64,000 nt of DNA from CAZMLC01 sp964567125 (GCA_964567125.1 CAZMLC010000002.1:27546-91545); one strand, 5' to 3'. Positions 28,501 through 36,939 are shown, numbered from the stretch's first letter. The notes: generated by a model from the letters alone, not told the origin. Made by a program: numbers and translations.

Positions 28501-29303
28501 GAGGTCTTAAAGGCGCGCTGCTGTTCGCCTGCCGGAAGCGAGGCCAGCAGCGGAATGATCTCTGTGTGCGGCAGACGACGGCCTGTCAGGACCTCCGTGG
28601 CTTCGCGGATATCGCGTTCGCCGGGAAGAAAGACCAGGATGTCGCCTTCATTTTCGGAAGCGAGTTCGTCGACCGCATTCGCGATCTGACGGGGCAGGTC
28701 AACATCGTCACTCTCTTCCGCAGGACGCCAGCGCGTCTCGATCGGGTAGAGGCGTCCGGGCACGGAGATGACGGGGGCATGGTCGAAGAAATCCGAGAAG
28801 CGTTTGACATCGAGCGTGGCCGAGCTGATGATGAGCTTCAGGTCAGGCCGGCGCGGCAAGGTCAGCTTCAGGATGCCGAGGAGAAAATCGATATTCAGCG
28901 AGCGCTCGTGCGCTTCATCGATGATCAGCGTATCGTACTTGCGGAAGAGGCGGTCATGGCGCGTCTCCGCGAGCAGGATACCGTCGGTCATGAACTTGAT
29001 GCGCGTGGCATCGGAAAGCTTGGTTTCAAAACGGTGCTGATAGCCGACGAGCTCGCCGGGTTGCGAGCCGAACTCATCCGCAACGCGGCGCGCCATGGCC
29101 AAGGTCGCGAGACGGCGCGGTTGCGTGCACCCGATTAAACCGCGTTCACCGCGTCCGGCCCGCAGGACGATTTTGGGGAGTTGCGTGGTCTTGCCGGAGC
29201 CGGTATCGCCGCAGACGATAACGACCTGATGGTGCTGGATCGCCTGAACGATTTCATCCAGGTGGGCGGTGATCGGAAGTTCGGAAGGAAACGTCAGACG
29301 CAT
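25554..29303 (-). CDS. hrpA: ATP-dependent RNA helicase HrpA
   Basis: A 1249-residue DEAH-box helicase of full HrpA length. The N-terminal RecA domain has Walker A GDTGSGKT (32-39), DEAH (129-132) and SAT (161-163). The second RecA domain has STNVAETSVTLPGI and QRKGRCGRIAPGVC (motif VI). A HA2/OB-fold region and the long HrpA-specific C-terminal domain follow (PKREERQPPRAA linker, RDWIIAGELIETSRLFARTA). It remodels structured RNA or stalled ribosomes. It is the last gene of the queF-queC-queD cluster, 7 nt after queD. Confidence 0.96.
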   Translation of the reverse strand: MRLTFPSELPITAHLDEIVQAIQHHQVVIVCGDTGSGKTTQLPKIVLRAGRGERGLIGCTQPRRLATLAMARRVADEFGSQPGELVGYQHRFETKLSDATRIKFMTDGILLAETRHDRLFRKYDTLIIDEAHERSLNIDFLLGILKLTLPRRPDLKLIISSATLDVKRFSDFFDHAPVISVPGRLYPIETRWRPAEESDDVDLPRQIANAVDELASENEGDILVFLPGERDIREATEVLTGRRLPHTEIIPLLASLPAGEQQRAFKTSSNRRIILSTNVAETSVTLPGIRSVIDSGLVRLSRYNPRTQVQRLQIEPTSQASANQRKGRCGRIAPGVCIRLYSEEDFAKRDDYTPPEILRSSLAQVILTMMDLKLGNIEDFPFIDPPSNAAIREGYRELALLQAIEEVEEGPWPWRLTSLGRQLVRLPIEPALARMLFIADHEAALADTLTVVAGLECDDPRRRPMDNQTDADKCHAQFLTQNSDFSAMLRLWRWYREKNEKGSQSALRRLCKENYLSFPRMRDWIDLREQLEKLCKTLMLEVTSTAGGEIGLHKALLAGLLANVGHRDPETNDYRGTRNIRFSLFPGSGLVRVKPKREERQPPRAAKGPPQLPTSRDWIIAGELIETSRLFARTAACIDPQWIEPLARAQCKYSYHSAQWDPAHGFVRVRERVTFYGLVLVESRIRDFSRINPAEARTIFIREGLIQGALPAPIPAVITSNLKRISTLLTAEAKTREHGMLFNPDLAFAFYDARIPAETCSAQALRAWLKTVDPAVLLMRDNDLPPARDLTHDFPDSIVINGNRLALTYRNAQGESDDGITCTVPAHLLNQVAAWRSDWLVPGMLDEKLRWLLNALPSKIRRLLLPYDETLAQCQTRLHPGKSVLTTAFAEAIYAVRGIRVPTEQWRDDALPDHLRMRFVACDEADNVLGSGRNIDALAKLFGQQNTPPSARDAQAQRWQRTNITQWDFGDLPAQIDVGKAGWPIIHYPALVDKTDSVALQLFAEAGLAAATHERGVCRLAALTLGKEAKRYFAAPSLPRDAQLYLATLESTPTALGEEIGRCTFREVLIENRPVIRTEALFRERLAEAKPQLHAVHLTRTRMVAALLQSASELTTLLSRTQLLEVTRDDIEEQLAWLIFPGFAENIATPQLNHLPRYLEAIRMRIERAKTNPATDLRKRAEFGPHWQRYVEFLDKDPRPLHDACALQEYRWLVEEYRVSLFAQELRTPVAVSAKRLNQLWERVVTPTR

Positions 29304-29310
29304 AGGGATC

Positions 29311-29733
29311 TTACTGTGGGGGCAACACGGCTTTGCATTCGGCGCAGGAGTCCGGGGTTTCGTAGAGTTTGACCGAGGTGACGTTGATCTTTTTGCTCAG
29401 CTCTGAGAAGATGAAACGCACCATGTTTTCAGCGGTTGAGCGGAAAGGGAGCGGCATGCGTTTCATGCCGTGTTTTTCAATCAGCGAAGCAATTTCGGAT
29501 TCGATGGGACTCGTTTCGTCGTAGATAAAGGCGTGGTCGAAGCGCGAGAGGATCACTTCGTGGAGCAGATTCTTCAGATCCTTAAAGTCCATGACCATGT
29601 CATGGGACGCTTCCTTTTCCCCGACCTCGACGATCAGGCGATAGGTATGGCCATGCAGATTCTTGCACTGTCCGGCATGGTTCGTCAGAATATGGGCGGC
29701 ATCAAAGGTGCATTGTTTGGTGATCGTGAGCAT
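29311..29733 (-). CDS. queD: 6-carboxy-5,6,7,8-tetrahydropterin synthase
   Basis: QueD converts dihydroneopterin triphosphate to 6-carboxytetrahydropterin in queuosine biosynthesis. The 140-residue protein has the zinc-binding His residues of the family (FDAAHIL and NLHGHTYRL), the catalytic Cys in AGQCKNLHGH, and a C-terminal KLYETPDSCAEC segment that holds the conserved Glu. It sits with queC and queF on one transcript, supporting queuosine rather than folate metabolism. Family and role are secure. Confidence 0.94.
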   Translation of the reverse strand: MLTITKQCTFDAAHILTNHAGQCKNLHGHTYRLIVEVGEKEASHDMVMDFKDLKNLLHEVILSRFDHAFIYDETSPIESEIASLIEKHGMKRMPLPFRSTAENMVRFIFSELSKKINVTSVKLYETPDSCAECKAVLPPQ

Positions 29734-29735
29734 AG

Positions 29736-30329
29736 CTATTCACTCCAAAAGCCGCGCTTGTTTTTGCGCGCTTCGTTTTCCGCAGCCTCAAAGGTGTCAT
29801 GGTAACGCTGCGAACAGGTGGCGGGGTCCCAGCCGGCCAAGCCCTGCCGAATCAGCTCCACGTTGAGCATTTGGTCATTGATCCGGATATAGGCCGAGGC
29901 TGGAACACGGCGACCTTTTGACTTGGTTTCCAATTCGTCATATTCACAGATTACGCTGTTGGTTCCGCAAAAGGTGCGGATAAAGGGTAGGGTGCGGTTG
30001 TCCGAGGCAATGCCTGCCAAACGAATCCAGCGGCCTGTTTCGTCAACGACGAAAACGCCGTTTGTGCCGTTCTGGATCGTGTGCGACTCCTCAATCCATT
30101 CGACCATGCCTTCCGGATATTCTGCGGCCTGCTCATCCTTTTTTTTGCGCTGATTCAGATGTTGACGGCAGAAAAGCTCAGTCTTGACTGCCGGATTCTT
30201 GCACCGCTTGCCGAACGCGGTTATCGCCTGGCAGGGCGAGGCCGGAACCGGCACTTTCTTGGATGCCGCGTTGGGCTTTGCGCCAAGGCAGCACGTTGCA
30301 CATAAAAGCGTGAGGATGATTAGACGCAT
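29736..30329 (-). CDS. Exported SNase-like nuclease with small zinc-binding motif
   Basis: A 197-residue protein with a signal peptide (MRLIILTLLCATCCLG). Next comes a short Cys/His motif, CQAITAFGKRCKNPAVKTE followed by FCRQH, which resembles the small zinc modules of the DUF5763 type. The C-terminal ~110 residues look like a staphylococcal-nuclease OB-fold: GRWIRLAGI, FCGTNSVICEYDELE, RVPASAYIRINDQMLN, VELIRQGLAGW, and a terminal KNKRGFWSE. Catalytic Arg/Glu residues are only partly recognisable, so activity is uncertain. It overlaps the end of queC by 10 nt and lies 2 nt before queD, so it is inside the queuosine operon. Confidence 0.7.
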   Translation of the reverse strand: MRLIILTLLCATCCLGAKPNAASKKVPVPASPCQAITAFGKRCKNPAVKTELFCRQHLNQRKKKDEQAAEYPEGMVEWIEESHTIQNGTNGVFVVDETGRWIRLAGIASDNRTLPFIRTFCGTNSVICEYDELETKSKGRRVPASAYIRINDQMLNVELIRQGLAGWDPATCSQRYHDTFEAAENEARKNKRGFWSE

Positions 30330-30988
30330 GGTGAAGATTTCGTTTTCAGATACGCGTCGTAACCGCGCTGGCGCAGGTGGCAGCTCGGACAGCTGCCGCA
30401 ACCGGGCCCGATAATCCCGTTGTAGCAGGTCAGCGTTTCGTTCGCGATGCGTTCGAGCATGCCGAGTTCATCGGCGAGGGCCCAGATCTGCATCTTATTC
30501 AGGAACATCAACGGGGTGTGGATCTGGAAGTTGTAATCCATGGCCAGATTGAGTGTGACGTTGCAGGCTTTGATAAACGTGTCGCGGCAGTCGGGATAGC
30601 CGCTCGAATCGGTCTGGCAGACACCGGTGTAGATGTCGTGAATACCGTCGCGTTTCGCCACAACCGCAGCAAGCAGCAGAAAGAGCATATTGCGTCCATC
30701 CACCACCGTGTTGGGCGGCGCATCCGCAGTCTGAGCCGTGATGGCCAGCGTCGGGTCCAGCAGGGCGCTGCGCGTGAGGTCGGCGTAATTATCGAGGTTC
30801 ACGATATGGTGCTTCCGGATCCCGAGCGATGCCGCCAGCTTTTTGGCGACTTCCACTTCCTGTACATGGCGCTGCCCATAGTGGAACGTGATGCAACTGA
30901 CATGCTCCTGTCCATGTTTACGGATGGCGAGTGCGAGGCAGGTGGTGCTGTCCTGGCCGCCGGAAAAGACGACGATCGCCGGGTTCAT
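30320..30988 (-). CDS. queC: 7-cyano-7-deazaguanine synthase
   Basis: QueC converts 7-carboxy-7-deazaguanine to preQ0 using ATP and ammonia. The 222-residue protein opens with the PP-loop VVFSGGQDSTTCLA, has the HYGQRH segment, and ends in a zinc-binding CYNGIIGPGCGSCPSCHLR. The start at 30988 is chosen because the family begins here, GAGGT precedes the ATG, and the ATG overlaps the queF stop by four bases. The upstream in-frame extension is the antisense-like shadow of queF. Confidence 0.95.
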   Translation of the reverse strand: MNPAIVVFSGGQDSTTCLALAIRKHGQEHVSCITFHYGQRHVQEVEVAKKLAASLGIRKHHIVNLDNYADLTRSALLDPTLAITAQTADAPPNTVVDGRNMLFLLLAAVVAKRDGIHDIYTGVCQTDSSGYPDCRDTFIKACNVTLNLAMDYNFQIHTPLMFLNKMQIWALADELGMLERIANETLTCYNGIIGPGCGSCPSCHLRQRGYDAYLKTKSSPCV

Positions 30989-31476
30989 ATCGACCTCGCA
31001 ACAGTTGGGAAGGGGTACTGCGCAAACCGACTCGCCGCGAGGGTTGCGAAGCGCGTTTTCGGCTTGCCGTAATTCACAAAGGGTTTGATCGCGATGCCGC
31101 CCCGCGGATTGAAATCGCCGAAGACTTCGAGGTAACGCGGTGCCATGAGCCGGACAAGATCCTTGAGGATGATGTTGACGCAATCCTCGTGGAAGTCGCC
31201 GTGGTTGCGGAAGCTGAAGAGATAGAGCTTTAAGGACTTGCTTTCGACCATACGTTTGTCAGGCACGTATTGGATGGTCAGATTCGCAAAGTCGGGCTGT
31301 CCCGTGAGCGGACAGAGCGAGGTGAATTCCGGGCAGGTCAGCGTAACCCAGTAATCTGTGTCGGGATGCTTGTTGTTAAAGGTTTCCAGCACCTCCGGGG
31401 CATAGGTCTGCGCGTAGGACGTTTTCGCGTTGCCTAGCAGGGATAAACCGGCAAGTTCTTTTTTTGTGCGTGGCAT
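30985..31476 (-). CDS. queF: NADPH-dependent 7-cyano-7-deazaguanine reductase
   Basis: QueF reduces preQ0 to preQ1, the base inserted into tRNA by Tgt. This ~163-residue unimodular form has the catalytic Cys in CPEFTSLCPLTGQPDF, the substrate Glu in VESKSLKLYLFSFRNHGDFHE and ending DFNPRGGIAIKPF. The start at 31476 (MPRTKKELAGLSLLG) matches the family N-terminus; two nearby upstream Met are possible. First gene of the queF-queC-SNase-queD-hrpA operon. Note that queE is not in the cluster. Confidence 0.94.
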   Translation of the reverse strand: MPRTKKELAGLSLLGNAKTSYAQTYAPEVLETFNNKHPDTDYWVTLTCPEFTSLCPLTGQPDFANLTIQYVPDKRMVESKSLKLYLFSFRNHGDFHEDCVNIILKDLVRLMAPRYLEVFGDFNPRGGIAIKPFVNYGKPKTRFATLAASRFAQYPFPTVARSI

Positions 31477-31570
31477 AAATGAGCGTCTCATTACATTCGT
31501 TCGCCTGATGCGAAAAACGGGCGGTGGGCTGCGCGTGTGCGTGGCGACACCGACACGGATTAAGTTTGTT

Positions 31571-31600
31571 ATTGTGCAATAGGTGGATGGCATGTGTCAA
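31571..31600 (-). promoter_or_regulatory. Likely promoter of the queuosine operon
   Basis: Minus-strand TTGACA (31595-31600), 18-nt spacer and CACAAT (31571-31576), about 95 bp before queF. I looked for a preQ1 riboswitch in this leader and saw no clear one. Confidence 0.55.
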
Positions 31601-31649
31601 GGAAAGCGACGGGAACAATGGCATTTTATTCGCCTCGTTGACTCGACGA

Positions 31650-31678
31650 TTGACAATCGGATAAAACTTCCCCATACT
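31650..31678 (+). promoter_or_regulatory. Promoter of the Gfo/Idh/MocA gene
   Basis: TTGACA (31650-31655), 17-nt spacer, CATACT (31673-31678), 34 bp before the start codon. Confidence 0.7.
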
Positions 31679-31712
31679 TCTTTTTAGCAATAATTACATG
31701 AAGGGGTAAATT

Positions 31713-33071
31713 ATGAATCGTCGTCGTTTTTTGCAGGCCTCGAGCCTTGCTGCAACGGGGTTATTTACTACGAATCTCTTTGGCAGTCGCGCACGCGTTT
31801 TCGGTGCAAATGACAAGATCAACCATGCGTGCATCGGCGTGGGGGGCATGGGCTATGGCGATATGTCCAATTTTCTTTCGCACAGTCGGACACAGGTCGT
31901 CGCGATCTGCGATGTGGATCGCGATCGACTGAACAAGGCTGCGGAAAAGATTCCGGGTGTACGCTGCTACACGGATTGGCGCGAGTTGCTGATCAAGGAG
32001 GGTGATCGTATCGATTCCGTGAATGTGACGGTACCGGACCACATGCACACATTGATTTCCGTGACGGCGATGAAGGCGGGCAAACACGTCTACTGCCAAA
32101 AGCCGCTTTGTCACGATGTGGCGGAGTGCCGTTTGATGTCCGATGTTGCGCGTCAGACGGGCGTCGTGACGCAGCTCGGTACGCAGTTTGCATCAGGTGC
32201 GGGCGATCTGCAAGGCGTGCAGTGGTTGAAGGCGGGGCTTGTCGGTGAAGTCCAGAAACTCTATCTCTGTTCAAACCGCACCGGCGCAGAGGTCTATCGT
32301 CTGCTGGGGCCGCGGCCGGAAAAAGGCGAGCCGGTTCCGGACACGCTGGCCTGGGATCTCTGGATCGGGACAGCGCCTGAACGTCCTTATGCGCCGAACA
32401 TCTATCATCCGACCCGCTGGCGTTCCTGGCAAGATTTCGGTACAGGCTGGTCCGGCGATATCGGCTGTCACATCTTTGATGCAGCGTGGAAAGGCCTTGA
32501 TTTGCAGGCACCGATTTCGGTGAAGGCTGAGGTCCAGGAAAGCTGGAAAACCTCGCCTGCGCGTCGCGGGGATACCTGGCCGCAGGGCCAGCACATCACG
32601 TGGGTCTTCCCGGGGAACAAAGCCAGCGGTGGAAAACCCTTTACAGCCGAGTGGTTTGACGGCGCCTTTTATCCGCCGGACGAGGCGCAGGCATTGGCCA
32701 AGCAGGCGGGCTTTGAGAAGTATCCCGAAGAGAACCTGCTGGTGATCGGCAGCGAGGGCGCCATGTTCCTGCCGCATCAGGGCGGACCGATCCTGCTTCC
32801 GAAGGAAAAGTATCAGGCCGTGCAGCGTCCCAAAGTGGAGCGCCGCAACCACTACCATCACTTCATCGACGGCTGTCTCGGCGTCGCCAAGAACGAGTCC
32901 TTCTTTGAGCGTACGGGCCCGATGACCGAGGCGATCCTGCTCGGTACAGTGGCGGTCCGCGTGCCGGATACCGTGTTGCAGTGGGATGCCCAGAAGATGC
33001 GCATCACCAACAGCGAGGAGGCCAATCGCTACTTGAAACGCACCTACCGCAAAGGCTGGGAAATCGCGTAG
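31713..33071 (+). CDS. Gfo/Idh/MocA-family oxidoreductase with Tat signal
   Basis: A 452-residue NAD(P)-binding oxidoreductase exported folded through the Tat system: NRRRFLQASSLAATGLF carries the twin Arg. The Rossmann fold shows ACIGVGGMGYGDM, VVAICDVDRDRL and, further on, HVYCQKPLCHDVAE, whose Glu/Lys-Pro pair is the family motif. The C-terminal domain has GDIGCHIFDAAWKGLDL with the likely catalytic His. Large families of Tat-exported Gfo/Idh proteins mark PVC genomes and act on sugars or sugar derivatives. The substrate is unknown. AAGGGG precedes the ATG. Monocistronic. Confidence 0.92.
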   Translation: MNRRRFLQASSLAATGLFTTNLFGSRARVFGANDKINHACIGVGGMGYGDMSNFLSHSRTQVVAICDVDRDRLNKAAEKIPGVRCYTDWRELLIKEGDRIDSVNVTVPDHMHTLISVTAMKAGKHVYCQKPLCHDVAECRLMSDVARQTGVVTQLGTQFASGAGDLQGVQWLKAGLVGEVQKLYLCSNRTGAEVYRLLGPRPEKGEPVPDTLAWDLWIGTAPERPYAPNIYHPTRWRSWQDFGTGWSGDIGCHIFDAAWKGLDLQAPISVKAEVQESWKTSPARRGDTWPQGQHITWVFPGNKASGGKPFTAEWFDGAFYPPDEAQALAKQAGFEKYPEENLLVIGSEGAMFLPHQGGPILLPKEKYQAVQRPKVERRNHYHHFIDGCLGVAKNESFFERTGPMTEAILLGTVAVRVPDTVLQWDAQKMRITNSEEANRYLKRTYRKGWEIA

Positions 33072-33128
33072 CAGGCGAACGCGCGTGATCCGGTTTGTTG
33101 CGCGGCGTGCAGATTCTGCACGCCGCGT

Positions 33129-34706
33129 TTATTTTGGCAGGAAGGCGGTCAGCAGGACGCCGGGACGGATGCCGTAGAAGGTCGCCTGTTTGCCTGCGCC
33201 GAAACGCTGATCCGCCACATCGCCTTGATCCGCGGCAACGATCAGGATCGCGGGTTTAAATGCAGCGGGGATCTCGGCAGCATGCTGCCAATAGCCGATG
33301 GTTTCATATTTGCGCAGGTACCAAGGCAGCGGCCATGTGTCAGCCGGCGGGGCTGCCACAGCGATCGGCGTTTTGAAGCCCTGCGCTTTTTCCGCATGCT
33401 GATTGATTTCCGCGACGAGGTTGAGCACATCCATGCCGGTATGCGCGTAGACATACGGATTGCGCGGATCCGCGGCGAGACGGAAGCAGGCCCGGTCCGA
33501 CTGGGTGAGCTGAAAACGTGCGATGCCGAGTGCGAAGATGACGCACGCGAGGCCGACCAGATAGCGGGTTTTTGACGCGGACTGTGTTGTGAGCCACTGC
33601 GCCAGACGATCCGCACCTACCGCGGCGAGCAAAATGAAGCCATGCAGGAACGCGAGCATGCACCAGGGCGTCTTGTAGGGAATGGCGCTGTAAAGTGCAG
33701 TCAGGATCACGGTGTAAAGCAGGATGTAGACGGTCCAGACGGTTTGCTGATCCGTCGCCTTCACGCTTCGCCGGATGTAGGCGAAGACGTTGGCCAGCGC
33801 GATGAGGATGAGCGGAATCAGCGGCCCCACTTCGGTCCAGAGCGGACCCCGTCCATATTTCCAGCCGAACAGCAAGGCGAGGTAAAAGTGCCAGGGATGC
33901 TGGTGTTCAGGCACAGCCGTGGCGCGTGAAAAATAGGCTTTCACGGTTGAGAAGAGCGCATCGTAGAGGCCTTGCGGGTAGGTGAAGAACGAGGAGAAGA
34001 AGAGCGCGGCGACACCTGCCGCGGCACCGAGTGCGAGCAACGCATACGACGTTGACCATGCACGGCGTAGGGTGGAGAACGAACAGGTCAGGGGCAGGGC
34101 GATAAGCGCGGCAGCGACGGAGAGCACCACGGTCTCCTTGGTTGCCGCCGCAAGACCGGCGAAGGCGCCGAAGCCCACGGTCGCCCAAAGCCGCTGACGC
34201 CTGTTGGCCTGCGGTTTGAAGTACACGGTGGCGCAGACCAGCATGCCGGTTAGAAAGGTCACGAACATGCTCTCCTGGATAAAGAAGCGGCTGTAGTAGT
34301 TCATGGCCGGCGAGAGCGCGGTCAGCGCGACAGCTGTGAGTACGCCGACCGGATTGCGGAAGAGCGCGTGCCCCGCAGGCGAATAGAGTCCGAGCATCAG
34401 CAGCAGGGTGATGAGGCTGAACGTGAGCGGTACCCAGCGGAAATTCTGTTCCGTGGTTTCAGCAAAAGAGGACGCTGACCATGTGCAGAACGGGACTGCG
34501 GCATAATAGAGGACGGGGCCGTGATGGTCGGTCGGATCGTAATGATAGCGTCCCTCGTCGAGGAGGATACCGGTGCGGACCGCCTGGTTTGCTTCATCGC
34601 CGTGCATGGGCCGTTTGTCGAGATCACGGGAACGGTAATAGCCGGAGAAAACGATCAGTCCACATGTCAACGTAATGAGCAGCGCAGTTTTGAGCAAGGA
34701 ATTCAT
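33129..34706 (-). CDS. TIGR03663-type polytopic membrane protein (glycosyltransferase 39-like)
   Basis: A 525-residue protein with an N-terminal membrane helix and about ten further hydrophobic segments. The early loop RPMHGDEANQAVRTG and YDPTDHHGPVLYYA is the signature of the TIGR03663 family, related to PMT/GT39 dolichyl- or undecaprenyl-phosphate-sugar transferases; the Asp-Glu of GDEAN corresponds to the usual catalytic acid loop. It probably transfers a lipid-linked sugar on the outer face of the membrane, but the acceptor is unknown. It ends close to the downstream Gfo/Idh gene (convergent) and starts just after the CDF transporter gene. Confidence 0.85.
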   Translation of the reverse strand: MNSLLKTALLITLTCGLIVFSGYYRSRDLDKRPMHGDEANQAVRTGILLDEGRYHYDPTDHHGPVLYYAAVPFCTWSASSFAETTEQNFRWVPLTFSLITLLLMLGLYSPAGHALFRNPVGVLTAVALTALSPAMNYYSRFFIQESMFVTFLTGMLVCATVYFKPQANRRQRLWATVGFGAFAGLAAATKETVVLSVAAALIALPLTCSFSTLRRAWSTSYALLALGAAAGVAALFFSSFFTYPQGLYDALFSTVKAYFSRATAVPEHQHPWHFYLALLFGWKYGRGPLWTEVGPLIPLILIALANVFAYIRRSVKATDQQTVWTVYILLYTVILTALYSAIPYKTPWCMLAFLHGFILLAAVGADRLAQWLTTQSASKTRYLVGLACVIFALGIARFQLTQSDRACFRLAADPRNPYVYAHTGMDVLNLVAEINQHAEKAQGFKTPIAVAAPPADTWPLPWYLRKYETIGYWQHAAEIPAAFKPAILIVAADQGDVADQRFGAGKQATFYGIRPGVLLTAFLPK

Positions 34707-34708
34707 GG

Positions 34709-35638
34709 TCAGGCGTCCAGGGTGAGATGTTCTCTTTTTTTCGTGTTTTTAATACCAAACGGTTCAATGTGCGTAAGCACTTCGACGATGTTATTCACAT
34801 GGCTATGCAGTTCATCGCAGACGCGCGAGGCGATGGCGTGTCCCTGCTCGACCGTGAGAGCTGGGTCGACGAGGATGTGCATGTCGACCAGCATTTTCGA
34901 GCCAATGTAGCGGGTGCGGACAGCATGGACATCCAGGACACCCTGCACATTGCGCGCGCGCACTTCGATGTCGTGCATCAGATCGCGCGGCGCGCCGATC
35001 TCGGAGATCTCGTCAATGGCGGGACGCACGATGCGATACGAGACCTGGATCAGCAGTGCCGCCACGATGATGGCGCCCACATTGTCAAGGAAGCGGAGGC
35101 TCGGGATCAGGTGTGCGCCGGCAATCGCAATGGCGACCGGGATCGAGCTGAAGGCGTCGGAGCGATGGTGCCAGGCGTTGGCATGCAGCGCGAGACATTC
35201 GGTTTGGCGCGCGACACTCACGGTCCAGCGGTAGAGGGTCTCTTTCGTGATGACGGAGAGAAGCGCGACCCAGAAGGCCAGCCAGCCGGGCGGTTCGTGT
35301 GTGTTTTCTCGTGTCAATGCCAGAATCGCGTCCCAGGCAATATAGAATCCGACGAGCGTGAGCGTGAGCCCGACGATAATCGAGGTTAGCGTTTCGATGC
35401 GTCGATGCCCATACGGATGATTGATGTCCGGAGGCTCAGACCAGAAACGCGCTCCGAGCAGGATGATGGCATCGGTGAAAAAGTCGGAGAAGCTGTGCAC
35501 GGCATCGGAGACCAAGGCGCGACTGCCCATCACCCAGCCTGCAATAAACTTGATACTCATCAAGGCAATATTGATGAACATGCCTGTCCAGACATTTACG
35601 CGTATGCTTTTTTCTCGTGCAAGGTGTTGTGTGTTCAT
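34709..35638 (-). CDS. Cation diffusion facilitator metal transporter
   Basis: A 309-residue CDF protein that exports divalent metals (Zn, Fe, Mn) by proton antiport. Six membrane helices and the metal-site motifs are visible: ALVSDAVHSFSDFFTDAI (HxxxD pair) and ALHANAWHHRSDAFSS (second site), with HPYGHRRIE between. The cytoplasmic C-terminal domain (VQGVLDVHAVRTRYIGSKM, VDMHILVDP) is complete. The start at 35638 (MNTQHLAREK) is chosen because the chain beyond it has no CDF character. It is divergent from gph and 2 nt upstream of the TIGR03663 gene. Confidence 0.93.
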   Translation of the reverse strand: MNTQHLAREKSIRVNVWTGMFINIALMSIKFIAGWVMGSRALVSDAVHSFSDFFTDAIILLGARFWSEPPDINHPYGHRRIETLTSIIVGLTLTLVGFYIAWDAILALTRENTHEPPGWLAFWVALLSVITKETLYRWTVSVARQTECLALHANAWHHRSDAFSSIPVAIAIAGAHLIPSLRFLDNVGAIIVAALLIQVSYRIVRPAIDEISEIGAPRDLMHDIEVRARNVQGVLDVHAVRTRYIGSKMLVDMHILVDPALTVEQGHAIASRVCDELHSHVNNIVEVLTHIEPFGIKNTKKREHLTLDA

Positions 35639-35699
35639 ACGTTGTTGGCAAAATAAGCTTGGTCTTTTCCGTCCCGGCCCGTTGTGGTATGCTGTTCCG

Positions 35700-36374
35700 A
35701 TGAAGACAGCATTGTTCGACTTAGACGGCACCTTAATCGACTCACGACTTGATATTGTACACGGTATTAACCTGACGCGCGAGGATTTTAATTTACCTGC
35801 GTTGCCTGTTGCGCAGGTCGCCGAGCACATCGGTGAAGGGGTCAATTTTTTAATTCGCGGTGCGATTCCCGAATTCGCCCAGACGCACATGGAACTCCTG
35901 CGCGCGCGCCAGCGGCTCAACTATCTGAATCACTCGCTCGATACGACGCGGCTCTATCCTGGCATGGAGCAGACGTTGCGGAAACTCAAGGCGGCTGGAT
36001 GGCGGCTCGGTGTCGTGACAAACAAATCTGCGCCCTGCGTGATGCCGCTGTTGAAAGGGCTGGGAGTTGCCGATTGCTTTGATGCGATCGTCGGGGGCGA
36101 AGAGATCCCGCAGCTGAAACCGGATCCGGCTCCGTTGCGTCTCGCTGCGGCGCGCATGGGCGTAACGCTCGATGCGTCGGATTGGATGATCGGCGATCAT
36201 TTCACCGATATGGAAGCTGGCCGCAATGCCGGCATTCAGACGTGTTTCTGCCGTTTCGGCTTTGGACAGCTGCGCACCTCACGGTATACGCTCGCAGTTG
36301 ATACGGTTGAGCAGATCGCGTCGGCACTGCTTATGTCATCGACGCATCCTGGCGACCATGAATCGCGCGCTTGA
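35700..36374 (+). CDS. gph: HAD-family phosphoglycolate phosphatase-like hydrolase
   Basis: A 224-residue HAD hydrolase with FDLDGTLIDSR (nucleophile Asp), the C1 cap, GVVTNKS (motif II), PQLKPDPAPL (motif III Lys) and MIGDHFTDMEAGRNAG (motif IV). It most resembles Gph, which removes 2-phosphoglycolate, but related sugar-phosphate phosphatases cannot be excluded. A TATGCT box at 35688-35693 lies only six bases before the ATG, so the message may be leaderless. The last 44 nt overlap convergently with recR. The ~10 C-terminal residues beyond the family end are unusual. Confidence 0.85.
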   Translation: MKTALFDLDGTLIDSRLDIVHGINLTREDFNLPALPVAQVAEHIGEGVNFLIRGAIPEFAQTHMELLRARQRLNYLNHSLDTTRLYPGMEQTLRKLKAAGWRLGVVTNKSAPCVMPLLKGLGVADCFDAIVGGEEIPQLKPDPAPLRLAAARMGVTLDASDWMIGDHFTDMEAGRNAGIQTCFCRFGFGQLRTSRYTLAVDTVEQIASALLMSSTHPGDHESRA

Positions 36375-36936
36375 GCGTCAGCGGATCAGAGTAGCCGACG
36401 CCGCTGTCCGCCGGCAACCCGAATGCCAGTCGTGTGACGCGGACAGGATAGGGTTTGAGCCGTTCGCAGATGTAGCCGCAGGTCATGTCGCCCTCCATAT
36501 CCGTACTCAGGGCGAGCAGAATCTCCGTTGGGCCTTGTTCACTGACGCGGTCGACCAACTGCTGGATGCGCAACTCTGAACTGCCGGTCATGCGCGCGGG
36601 CGAAAGTTTCCCCATCAGCGCATGATAGCGGCCTTTGAAGCCTCCTGAACGTTCAATCGCGACAATATCCGCAGGCTCCTCGACCACACAGAGCAGGCTG
36701 TTATCGCGCGCCGAATCGGTGCAGAGCTTGCAGGGCGTGGTATCGCGTGTGGTAAAACCGCCGCACATCGGGCAGCAACAGACTGACTCGCGCGCAGCCT
36801 GCAAAGCCTCGACAAGCGGATCAAGCAGCGTGTCGGGCTTGCGAATCAGGGCGAGTGCAGCACGCTCCGCCGATCGGCGTCCAAGTCCGGGCAGTTTCGC
36901 CAGGACGCGGATCAAGGTGTCAACCGGCGGAACCAT
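36331..36936 (-). CDS. recR: Recombination mediator RecR
   Basis: RecR with RecO/RecF loads RecA onto gapped DNA. The 201-residue protein has the helix-hairpin-helix LAKLPGLGRRSAERAA, the four-Cys zinc finger CCCPMCGGFTTRDTTPCKLC, and a TOPRIM domain (LCVVEEPADIVAIERSG, ILLALSTDMEGDMT). It lies 3 nt after the YbaB gene, the standard ybaB-recR pairing. The usual upstream dnaX is not in this window. Its 3' end overlaps gph convergently by 44 nt. Confidence 0.95.
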   Translation of the reverse strand: MVPPVDTLIRVLAKLPGLGRRSAERAALALIRKPDTLLDPLVEALQAARESVCCCPMCGGFTTRDTTPCKLCTDSARDNSLLCVVEEPADIVAIERSGGFKGRYHALMGKLSPARMTGSSELRIQQLVDRVSEQGPTEILLALSTDMEGDMTCGYICERLKPYPVRVTRLAFGLPADSGVGYSDPLTLKRAIHGRQDASMT

Positions 36937-36939
36937 GGA

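Noticed and set aside
27873..29138. 421-codon open frame opposite hrpA
   Set aside because: Antisense shadow of a conserved helicase gene.
31477..31595. Possible preQ1 riboswitch in the queF leader
   Set aside because: I could not find the short hairpin with the A-rich tail pseudoknot expected of preQ1 classes.
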